The notes under the pieces are model-generated. The model ran no database searches and was not told where the DNA came from. It worked only from the letters and a program-made list of their open reading frames with translations. The translations under genes and the position numbers were made by a program. From NCBI GenBank assembly GCA_934279105.1, contig CAKQWR010000133.1, positions 1-5,352 on the forward strand: DNA of 5,352 bases, read 5' to 3'. Source of the DNA: an uncultured Oribacterium sp. (lineage in GTDB: Bacteria > Bacillota > Clostridia > Lachnospirales > Lachnospiraceae). Shown here one piece after another: positions 1-5,352 of the stretch; positions within the stretch are counted from its first letter, which is position 1, and each line of letters opens with the position of its first letter.

Positions 1-1
1 C

Positions 2-187
2 ACCAGCGCCGACACATCTGTAAAAAAGGATGATTCTACAAGCACCGAAACATCGGAAGATGGATCAAAAACACATGGCGAATCAGAAGAAGTAAAAGAG
101 GATTCAGTAGAATCCGAAGAACGAAAGGCGAGTGACTCCGAGCTGTCAAAGGATGATCTTTCCCTTGACGGCCGAAATCGTTTACGT
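2..187 (+). other. Acidic Ser/Glu/Asp/Lys low-complexity linker (residues 1-62)
   Basis: This segment is dominated by Ser, Glu, Asp, Lys and Thr (for example ESEEVKEDSVESEE at residues 27-40) and has almost no aromatic or large hydrophobic residues. It should be disordered and strongly charged. Comparable linkers follow the signal peptide in many large Gram-positive surface proteins, which suggests that the true N-terminus is not far upstream. That placement is inference. The segment already continues from beyond base 1, so its full length is unknown. Confidence 0.85.
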
Positions 188-3100
188 TCCGCTGGCTCTT
201 TTGGAGCTACCGTCGAAGAGAATCATCTTCATGTCCGTGCAGACTTCGAGGATGATGTCTTTCCGGAAGGCACACACATGGTTTTAAAAGCCATCACTGA
301 TCAGGCTGCACTAAAAGAAGCCGGCGAGAAAGCTGTTGCAGATGCAGAAGACAATGAGGATAAAGACCTGAAGGCTACCTCTATCCTCGGTGTCGATATC
401 AGCTTCTATGCACCAAATGATGATGGCGAAGATGAAAATATCCAGCCGGCAGATGGAAAAGATGTCACCATCACACTGACGATGCCGGAGGCAAAGCCTG
501 ACACATCCGAAAAAGAAAAGGGCGCGAAGGCTGAAACGACATCTGAAGACTCTGCAGATAAAGCAAAAGTTAAGAAAGCGTCCGACTCTGAAAAATCGGA
601 CGAGAAGCCAGAGACGAAGCAGACTAATTCTGAAGGATCAGAGGATACACAGGAACAGGAAGAGACCGAGACCGTCGTCAAGCTTATCCATGTAGAAGAT
701 GAGAAGACACCAGTCGTCCTCTCTGATGTCGAAGTCAGTGAAGATACGATTACGTTCACATCGGATAGCTTCAGTCCATTCTATGTCGTCAAAATGACTG
801 CGAAGAAAGAAGAAAATTCTGCATACAGTTTTAAAACCTACTGGAGAAACGAAACCAGCAAACAGTTAAGCTATACAAACGCCGATTTTGATAAGGACGA
901 GATCGAAACGCAGCAGAATCTTCAGTACCGGCCACAAAGTAATAATCTTATAAATACGACTGTTCAGCTCTCCCTTTCTCTTAAGGGCGATGAAAAAACA
1001 CATTATCCTGCCGGTTCTATCAAAATCGAAGTACCGGAAAGCTACTATGAGGGCTGGGATGATACTGATGTTCATCGCGTCGCCGTAAATGATGATCTGA
1101 AGCGACTGGATCCGCTGTACTGGATGATTCCGAAAGCCCCGGATACCAACACCTTAAGTGATTTTAACTATACCGTCATCAAAAAGACAGTTCATGGTCA
1201 AACAGAGACGTATTACCAACTCACGAATCATAAAACCCTGACTGGTGGAACAGAGTTTCTTACGGAGCTTGCATATCGTCTGCGTCCGACTATGCTGAAA
1301 GTGACGGATGAAACAAAAGCAGACAAAGAACATGAAGGCCATTACGTACATGTAGGCCATTACGCTAAAGAACTGCCGATTTATCTGAACATCGATGAGA
1401 ATCTTGATGGCACCGATGACTATTCAGAAACACACGAGCTTTCTGTCGACGTTGAAACTAAGGTAAATCCGACTAAAATCACGATGGCGCCATCGACGGT
1501 TGACGTGAATCAAGGAATTTTCTTTAACTGGGATGATGCATGGGGTACAAAGCCAGCGGATGCTGACCAGTACTTTTATATCGTATGGTATGCAGAGCTG
1601 CAGAGAGGAACCGGCAGCACTCAGCCATTTGATTACGTGCTAAGCATCGATGAGAGTAAAACGGAAGGTGGTCAGCTTATCGGTGTGAAGAAGTATACTG
1701 CGAATAAGCCGGAGGCTTATGAACAGAAAACATACATCCTTAGCCAGATGGATAAAACGTATTCCAGAATCTATGGTGATACAAGTGCCATCGGCAAAAC
1801 ATGGCCAGGAATCACAGATAATCCGTCCAAAAATCAATATTATAATGTCGATTACTGCACAAGTAGAACTGAAAATCCGGTCAGCTACTGGCATTTTCAG
1901 GGATACTGTCTCTTGTATCGATATCCTATGAGTAAAGTGGAAGATGCGAAAAAAAATCATATCGATGTCGAAAACGATGGTTTTAAGATCAAAAATGGAA
2001 TCACGATCACAGAGCACTGGAAAGATGGGTACACCAGAACCATCGAACAATATGACGGTCAGGCCAACGTCAAAAAGATACCGTCATTAGGTGGTGGTAA
2101 TGGAGCTGATAAGAAGAGAGTGAATGTAGGCTACGGTACGGTTCTGCTAAATGGTCTTCAGTCGATCATAACACAGGGTAATGATGCTCCACTGATCCGT
2201 GAAAACAGTAACTGGTCATTCTCACTCGAATCAGACAGTGCAGCAACATCTTATACCTGGAATGCAAGCGATAAAACCTATACCACAAATGGATCCTCCG
2301 CAGAAATTACAGATCGTCCATTGATGATGTTTACGGATGTTAAAAACAGTGTCTATGGATATGGTGCTACGAAAACGCCTTCTTTTGATCTCAAAGATGC
2401 GAAACCGATGACACTAAGCGATGAGGATTATCGATATACAAACTTCTATATCGAATCTGCAGCAGAGTATGACATCACCTATAGCGATGCTTTAGGCTGG
2501 CAGGTCGATCCACGATCAAATAAAAAGTATAGCCAATATAAGCCATATATTATCGAAACGCGCGAAGCCGGTGAAGATAAATTCAAACCTTTTGGTGAAA
2601 TCACAATCAACGAAAAAGGGCAGTTCTATTTTTATAATTACAAAACAAAGACAAGCCAATACATTGCGTCTAACAAGCGTGTTGATTTCCCGGAGAATAC
2701 CGTACAGATACGAGCGAAGCATGATAGTGATTTCTATGAAGCCAAGTTCAGTCTTGTATATTCGATGGAGCTGAAAGCAACCGACCGTGTCGTTAACCGT
2801 ATAAAAGAAGATATGGCATCCAGCGAACGAACCTATATCGGAAGTTTTGCGGATATGAAATGGTCTTCAGGTGGAAATCTCGTCAGAGAATACCCGATGG
2901 GCCAATACTGGTACCGTGTTGCTTATATCATGTCGCCGCTCAAATCGGACGTCGTTTTTAACAAGCAATCTTTCGATTTAAAAAATGACCCCGTTAACGC
3001 AGAAGAAACAAAGACGGTTAGTATCGACTTTTATAATTCATGTACGAGTACACCCAAATTTGCAACCACCAAATACATGAAATCGTATATGGTTACATCT

Positions 3101-5350
3101 GGTATATTCTATGACTTGCTTCCGGCAGGAACGTATGTAAAGCGAGATGAAATCGGTCTCGCAACCAGACTACCTTCACATTATATTTACAATGATCAGA
3201 AGATCACACCAGATAGTGTTGAGATGGTAGAAAACTGGGAAGGTTCCGGTCAGACCATGCTGATCGTTGCCTTCACCGTGCCGGATGATCCTGTGCACAT
3301 GTGCTGGCATGGTTACTGGTTTGGTGCCAGATTGAATTATACGCTTCATAATCCATATACCAACATAACTGATCGTGGCACGAATCCGGTCAATACGGTT
3401 GCTTTCGTTAACACAAGTGGTGAGAATGTTATTTTCAACACGAACGTAAATAAAGATAATATTGACAATACAAAGTTTGAAAAAAAGGAATACTATAAAA
3501 ACCTCATCAACGAATCAAATGATCAGGGCTGGGAGGTAGCTCTTACACAGGCAAATATCACCTATAATCCAGTAACTGTGCTAGAAGCCGCATTTACAAA
3601 CCGTGTTTCCAGTGATACGAATTCCTTATTCGAGAAGGATAATATAGCTTATCTCGGCGATAATTACACGTATCGTCTGCAGTATACTTCCGCATCGAAT
3701 ACTCGTACGGACAACATGGTTATATACGACATCCTGGATCAGGATACCGACAAAATCGGAGACTTCTCCTGGGTTGATGTTTCCAGTATCGACGCAAAGC
3801 AGACCTATGATCCGAACAACGCGAACACAGCAGATACCTGCAAGCCTGTCGTATACTATGCAACGGTAATCCCGACGGATGCTCAGAAAGATGTTGATAC
3901 ATATAAGGATGACATCTGGACGACATCGAAGCCAAAGAATGCGTCTGATATAAAGGCCCTTGCAATCGACTGCCGAAAAACGGATAAAGGAGCGAACTTC
4001 GTTCTTAATCAAAGTGGCACGCTGGCTGCATATGTGCACTGCAAAGCTACAGATGTAAAGACATTTGCCGAAAGGAAGAATAAAAACCAGGCAGTGCTTT
4101 CAGCCCGACTTTTTAGCGGAAAGACTGCAGGCGAATCTGCTTCCAGCAGAAACATAGAGGCGAAGGCGACACTACATCTGATCAAACCGGACCTCACAAT
4201 TAAGAAATCCTCTGATCCGGTCAGTGGAACCGCTGATCGCCCTACAGAAATCGGAAATACACCGAATAAACCGCTGACGTATACGCTGGAGATTGTTAAC
4301 GCTACAAAAAAGACTTACCCAGGCGTACTGAATGTGAAAATCCGTGATGTACTTCCTGAAGGACTGTCTCTGGATAGTAGCAGAACAACCACAGTTAGCT
4401 CAAAAGTACTCAATCTCAATAACACCAACATCGGTGGAAGCAATATTGAGATGGGAAAGGCTGGTCAAGAGCTTACCTTCCATCTTCCGCAATTTGCCAA
4501 TGGCACAGTATCTATTACAGTTCCTGTAATAAGAAAAGATACGGTCACGACAACTACCCGATATGAAAATACCGCAGAAATTGTTCAGGCAGGAAATGTA
4601 ATCTACGATGATCGTGATCAGATCGATCATAAGATCATCCGCAGTAATACCACGTATCACATCTCTACCGCCCATACGTTAACCGTAAAGCCGAACGGAG
4701 GTACCTGGAGCGGCAATGAAGCGGATACCGTCATTCCTCTCTACAACGGAGAGCAGCGAACGATCCCTGACCCAAGTCGTGAGGGATATACGTTTACGGG
4801 ATGGACTGTAGAAGGCGATGAGCGTCCGAATGCCGGCATGAGTGCGCTTAGCCCTGCCGCAAATAATACGTTCACCATGGCCGACACAGATACGGTGCTT
4901 CAGGCAAACTGGACGATCAATACATATCTGGTAACGGTTACGAAGACCTTCCGTGGTATCGATGCGCTTCCGAGCACCTTTGCTATCGAAAACAATGTTG
5001 ACACTACGAAGTTCACAACTGCCAATGCTACTTCCGGAAACGGTAGCGCAGAAGCTCCGTACACATGGACGATTTCCGTTCCATACCATACGGATATTAC
5101 ATTTACCGAAACCGGCTATGATGTATCCGGCTACTCAGTAAGTACCTCTGCGCATACCGCAAATGCAACAGGTAGCAGTACTGCCGCAAGCGGCACGATT
5201 ACCGTACCAGCGAACGATAACGCGAGTGTTTCCTTCGACAATGTCTATTGTACGCCGGTCGTTTCCGATGCTCCAATCAAGAAGGTCATCGAAGGCGATA
5301 CTCCGTCCGAAAACGCTACGTTCCAGTTTACGCTGAAAGCGCTTCGCCAG
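2..5350 (+). CDS. Giant modular Gram-positive surface protein (adhesin/fimbrial type), internal fragment lacking both ends
   Basis: One frame is open for 1783 codons with no stop, far beyond chance, and its translation makes domain-level sense throughout. The product is a secreted, beta-sandwich-rich cell-surface protein. It begins in an acidic linker, continues through a 'FPEGT' domain, unassigned aromatic-rich modules, D2/DUF11-like domains, an InlB B-repeat-like domain and a CnaB-like domain, and ends inside a Spy0128/FctA-type domain. No hydrophobic segment long enough to span a membrane is visible, as expected for the extracellular part of a wall-anchored protein. The signal peptide and an LPXTG-type anchor would lie outside the window; their presence is inferred from the family. 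Eight cysteines occur (619, 637, 1014, 1101, 1280, 1324, 1347, 1750), more than in most such proteins. The likely role is adhesion or a surface fibre; no ligand can be named. No neighbouring gene is visible, so operon context (for example a sortase) is unknown. The coding call is near certain, the surface-adhesin class is likely, and the specific function is unknown. Confidence 0.95.
188..796 (+). other. FPEGT / 'SFSPFYVV' beta domain, ZU5-like (residues 63-265)
   Basis: The domain starts with a strand-rich segment leading to DVFPEGTHMVLKAI (residues 85-98). It continues with ILGVDISFYAPNDDGED (128-144) and a 'I-Q-P-x-D-G-K-D-V-T-I-T-L' strand (147-159), then, after an insert, VVKLIHVED (225-233) and a closing TFTSDSFSPFYVV (251-263). 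The order FPEGT, 'DISF-Y', 'I-P...V-T-I-T-L', 'V-V-H/I-H-V', 'SFSPF-V-V' recurs near the N-terminus of large surface proteins of gut Bacillota and resembles a ZU5-type beta fold. The family name is my reading from motif order, not a search result. No His-Phe-Ser/Thr autoproteolysis motif of the ZU5-associated type is visible. It probably acts as a folded spacer between the N-terminal linker and the main modules. Confidence 0.55.
485..673 (+). other. Second acidic/Lys-rich low-complexity insert within the FPEGT domain (residues 162-224)
   Basis: Between the 'V-T-I-T-L-T' strand and the 'VVKLIHVED' strand lie about 63 residues made almost only of Glu, Lys, Ser, Asp, Thr and Ala, with an abrupt start at PEAKPDTSEKEK and an end at EQEETET. 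Its composition matches the N-terminal linker, with somewhat more Lys and Ala. It reads as a disordered loop extruded from an otherwise compact beta domain. The DNA stays in frame and no exact tandem unit can be seen, so it may be an old expansion rather than a recent repeat gain. Confidence 0.8.
797..1441 (+). other. Unassigned aromatic-rich beta module A (residues 266-480)
   Basis: This part begins with AYSFKTYWRNETSKQ (274-288). It contains a strand and loop ending in a 'Y-P-A-G-S-I-K-I-E-V-P' segment (335-345), an 'L-Y-W-M-I-P-K-A-P' segment (372-380), YYQLTNHKTLTGG (404-416) and a strand around LAYRLRP (423-429). Alternating polar and hydrophobic residues with many Tyr and Trp suggest a beta-sandwich. 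I have the impression that this motif series recurs in large gut-Bacillota surface proteins, but I cannot attach a named family. A histidine cluster at 444-453 lies near its end. As the first sizeable folded module after the FPEGT domain, it is a candidate ligand-binding head; this is inference only. Confidence 0.5.
1336..1364 (+). repeat. Short direct repeat (AGGCCATTACG twice, 18-base period) coding a His-rich duplication
   Basis: The 11-base sequence AGGCCATTACG occurs at 1336-1346 and again at 1354-1364. The 18-base period keeps the frame, so the protein reads GHYVHV then GHYAKE (residues 446-457). With the preceding His444, the copies place histidines at 444, 447, 450 and 453, exactly three residues apart. 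This looks like a small in-frame duplication within module A. Confidence 0.8.
1442..2071 (+). other. Unassigned beta module B with 'NWDDAWG..PADADQYFYIVWY' signature (residues 481-690)
   Basis: The module opens with SVDVETKVNPTKITMAP (481-497). It then has FFNWDDAWGTKPADADQY (507-524), a strand YFYIVWYAEL (524-533), TQPFDYVLSID (540-550), a Cys-bearing stretch YNVDYCTSR (614-622) and WHFQGYCLLYRYPMS (630-644), and closes with ITITEHWKDGYTRTIEQYD (667-685), which resembles the last strand of DUF11-like or D2-like domains. Acidic-aromatic loops of this kind are common in carbohydrate- or protein-binding beta-sandwiches. I recognise the signature as recurrent in surface proteins of this class but know no formal name. 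C619 and C637 lie close enough to pair, although this is not shown. Confidence 0.45.
2072..2806 (+). other. Unassigned Tyr-rich beta module C (residues 691-935)
   Basis: A short Gly/Lys linker (around SLGGGNGADKK, 695-705) leads into a module rich in Tyr, Ser, Asn and Asp. Segments include NWSFSLESDSAATSYTWN (737-754), DYRYTNFYIESAAEYDI (809-825), a 'K-P-Y-I-I-E-T-R-E-A-G-E-D-K-F' stretch (847-861), GQFYFYNYKTK (873-883), VDFPENTVQIRAKHDSDF (895-912) and 'F-S-L-V-Y-S-M-E-L-K-A-T-D-R-V-V' (917-932). Alternating hydrophobicity indicates beta strands. The order 'paired Y-x-Y strands, E-x-R-x-x-G loop, F-P-x-x-T-V-Q-I-R strand, L-K-A-T-D-R-V end' again seems typical of giant gut-Bacillota adhesins. 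No catalytic motif or known binding signature is visible. Confidence 0.45.
2807..3586 (+). other. Module D: D2-like region with 'FYDLLPAG' motif (residues 936-1195)
   Basis: After a lead-in with YWYRVAYIMSP (969-979) the segment carries the strand SGIFYDLLPAGTYVKRDEI (1033-1051), NWEGSGQTMLIVAFTVPDD (1078-1096) and, at 1110-1135, a strand pair ending in 'P-V-N-T-V-A-F'. The series 'Y-D-x-L-P-x-G', 'G-S-G-x-x-x-L-x-V', 'N-T-x-A/V-x-x' is the pattern of DUF11 and fimbrial D2-type beta-sandwiches, where the Asp of the D-x-L-P motif can be the acid for an isopeptide bond and the Asn of the last motif the acceptor. Asp1038 and Asn1131 are in those places, but I cannot name a Lys partner with confidence. 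Residues 1141-1195 read as a linker into the next module. Confidence 0.45.
3587..4189 (+). other. D2-like module with 'MVIYDILD' and 'KALAIDCRK' signatures (residues 1196-1396)
   Basis: The module contains the strand DNYTYRLQYTSASNTRTDN (1220-1238), running into NMVIYDILDQD (1238-1248), then WVDVSSIDAKQ (1257-1267), PVVYYATVIP (1282-1291), DIWTTSKP (1305-1312), DIKALAIDCRKTDKGANF (1317-1334) and GTLAAYVHCKA (1339-1349), before an 'R-N-I-E-A-K-A-T-L' closing strand (1383-1391). This motif order is one I associate with 'isopeptide-forming fimbrial' surface proteins of gut Bacillota; the recollection is not a search result. Three cysteines (1280, 1324, 1347) fall in this one module. Its role is probably structural, as part of the stalk below the head modules. 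Confidence 0.55.
4190..4666 (+). other. DUF11 / fimbrial isopeptide D2-type domain (residues 1397-1555)
   Basis: The domain has the classic order: a first strand DLTIKKSSDPVSG (1397-1409), KPLTYTLEIVNATKKTYPG (1423-1441), VKIRDVLPEGLSLD (1445-1458), a 'G-Q-E-L-T-F-H-L-P' strand (1488-1496), GTVSITVPVI (1501-1510) and YENTAEIV (1521-1528). This is the signature of DUF11 and the related D2 domain of major pilins and fimbrial proteins. Lys1401/1402, Asp1449 and Asn1523 occupy the positions of the Lys, catalytic acid and Asn of a CnaA-type intramolecular isopeptide bond, so cross-linking is plausible but unproven. The domain acts as a rigid stalk element outside the cell. About 160 residues is somewhat longer than a minimal DUF11 unit and closer to D2 length. 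Confidence 0.75.
4667..4915 (+). other. InlB B-repeat-like (Listeria-Bacteroides repeat) domain (residues 1556-1638)
   Basis: The segment reads AHTLTVKPNGGTWSGN (1557-1572), YNGEQRTIPDPSREGYTFTG (1581-1600) continuing directly into the Trp and 'T-V-E-G' (1601-1605), then FTMADTDTVLQANWT (1624-1638). The pattern 'V-x-x-N-G-G-T', 'P-x-R-x-G-Y-x-F-x-G-W', 'T-L/V-x-A-x-W' is diagnostic of this small beta-grasp repeat of about 70-80 residues, found in listerial internalin B and many surface proteins of gut bacteria. Only one copy is present here. It is usually a spacer or stalk domain; in InlB it also has a signalling role in host cells, which should not be assumed here. The DNA is more GC-rich than the DNA just upstream. 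Confidence 0.85.
4916..5257 (+). other. CnaB/SpaA (prealbumin-like) domain with candidate isopeptide triad (residues 1639-1752)
   Basis: The first strand TYLVTVTKTFRGIDALPSTF (1641-1660) carries Lys1648. A middle strand at 1699-1709 (ITFTETGYDVS) has Glu1703 ahead of the 'G-Y-x-V' turn, and the last strand ASVSFDNVY (1741-1749) has Asn1747. Lys in the first strand, Glu in the 'F-x-E-x-G-Y' strand and Asn in the last 'F-x-N-x-Y' strand are the three residues that form a CnaB-type intramolecular isopeptide bond. At about 114 residues the domain is somewhat longer than many CnaB units (80-100), with a Thr/Ser/Ala-rich loop at 1717-1731. It would stiffen the stalk near the cell wall. The exact Pfam assignment (CnaB, SpaA or a related DUF) is uncertain. 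Confidence 0.7.
5258..5350 (+). other. Start of a Spy0128/FctA-type pilin isopeptide-linkage domain, cut by the window edge (from residue 1753)
   Basis: The segment VVSDAPIKKVIEGDTPSENA (1753-1772) followed by a 'T-F-Q-F-T-L-K-A' strand fits the opening of the streptococcal pilin isopeptide linkage domain (Spy0128/FctA family): a 'P-x-x-K-K-V-x-G-D' strand with the reactive Lys, then 'a-x-F-x-F-x-L'. One of Lys1760/1761 should be the isopeptide Lys; the catalytic Glu and acceptor Asn would be beyond the window. Such domains usually sit in the C-terminal half, often in tandem and followed by a sorting signal, so more domains and possibly an LPXTG motif are expected downstream. That expectation is inference. 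Confidence 0.7.
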
Positions 5351-5352
5351 TT

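Noticed and set aside
406..759. Minus-strand frame of 117 codons, very Ser-rich
   Set aside because: It is the antisense shadow of the acidic low-complexity coding region: GAT/GAA-type codons read backwards give Ser/Phe. It has no domain-like pattern and the + strand frame is clearly real.
188..796. Autoproteolytic ZU5-UPA type cleavage site
   Set aside because: No His-Phe-Ser or His-Phe-Thr motif occurs at the end of the FPEGT domain, so only a general fold resemblance is claimed.
1856..1912. Possible internal thioester adhesin site around Cys619/Cys637
   Set aside because: The 'GYC' context with nearby Gln is only superficially similar. The characteristic thioester-domain motif pair with a partner Gln in a T-Q-x-x-x-W-like strand is not visible.
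1719..1931. Short + strand frames in other phases (also 2571-2774, 4344-4529, 4953-5141)
   Set aside because: They overlap the long open frame, lack a distinct upstream ribosome-binding context and have no domain-like sequence.
1640..2050. Minus-strand frame of 136 codons, hydrophobic and Ile/Phe-rich
   Set aside because: It is fully antisense to module B of the large gene; the Ile/Phe richness comes from GAT/AAA codons on the coding strand. No credible family pattern is visible.
3626..4039. Minus-strand frame of 137 codons and an overlapping 81-codon frame
   Set aside because: Both are antisense to a well-patterned D2-like module and overlap each other in different frames, as shadows do.
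4608..4636. Transcription terminator or regulatory hairpin
   Set aside because: The inverted repeat is short, AT-balanced, lacks a following T-run and lies in the middle of an open coding frame.
4679..5089. Minus-strand frame of 136 codons
   Set aside because: It is antisense to the confidently recognised InlB-like and CnaB-like domains; its Arg/Cys-rich translation has no recognisable motif.

Overview
The whole window lies inside one protein-coding gene. On the + strand, the frame starting at base 2 is open without a stop to the last complete codon (bases 2-5350, 1783 codons). The initiation codon, signal peptide, stop codon and any cell-wall anchor must all lie outside. Residue numbers used here count from base 2, so residue r begins at base 3r-1. 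No intergenic stretch, RNA gene, mobile element, CRISPR array, promoter or terminator is visible, and the shorter start-to-stop frames on both strands are shadows of this gene.

The predicted product is a giant, modular, beta-rich surface protein (adhesin or fimbrial-type) of a Gram-positive bacterium. From N to C the layout is: an acidic Ser/Glu/Lys/Asp linker (residues 1-62); a 'FPEGT...SFSPFYVV' beta domain split by a second acidic low-complexity insert (63-265); about 900 residues of aromatic-rich beta modules that I cannot assign to a named family (266-1195, the last of them containing a D2-like 'FYDLLP' motif); a second D2-like module (1196-1396); a DUF11 / fimbrial-D2-type domain (1397-1555); an InlB B-repeat-like (Listeria-Bacteroides repeat) domain (1556-1638); a CnaB/prealbumin-like domain with a full candidate Lys-Glu-Asn isopeptide triad (1639-1752); and the start of a Spy0128/FctA-type pilin isopeptide domain cut by the window edge (1753 onward).

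This domain vocabulary is typical of Bacillota of animal gut and mouth (Clostridia/Lachnospiraceae or Erysipelotrichales). GC content, counted by eye in sampled 60-base blocks, runs from about 25% to 62%, which fits such a host. Genus cannot be set from the sequence. The C-terminal modules form a stalk of domains that are commonly cross-linked by isopeptide bonds, and the unassigned N-terminal and central part is the likely exposed, ligand-facing portion. That functional split is inference. The main points for a second look are the unassigned central region, two candidate isopeptide triads, D2-like motifs spaced 205-206 residues apart, a four-histidine cluster encoded by a short direct duplication, and a rise in GC at the boundary of the C-terminal domains.
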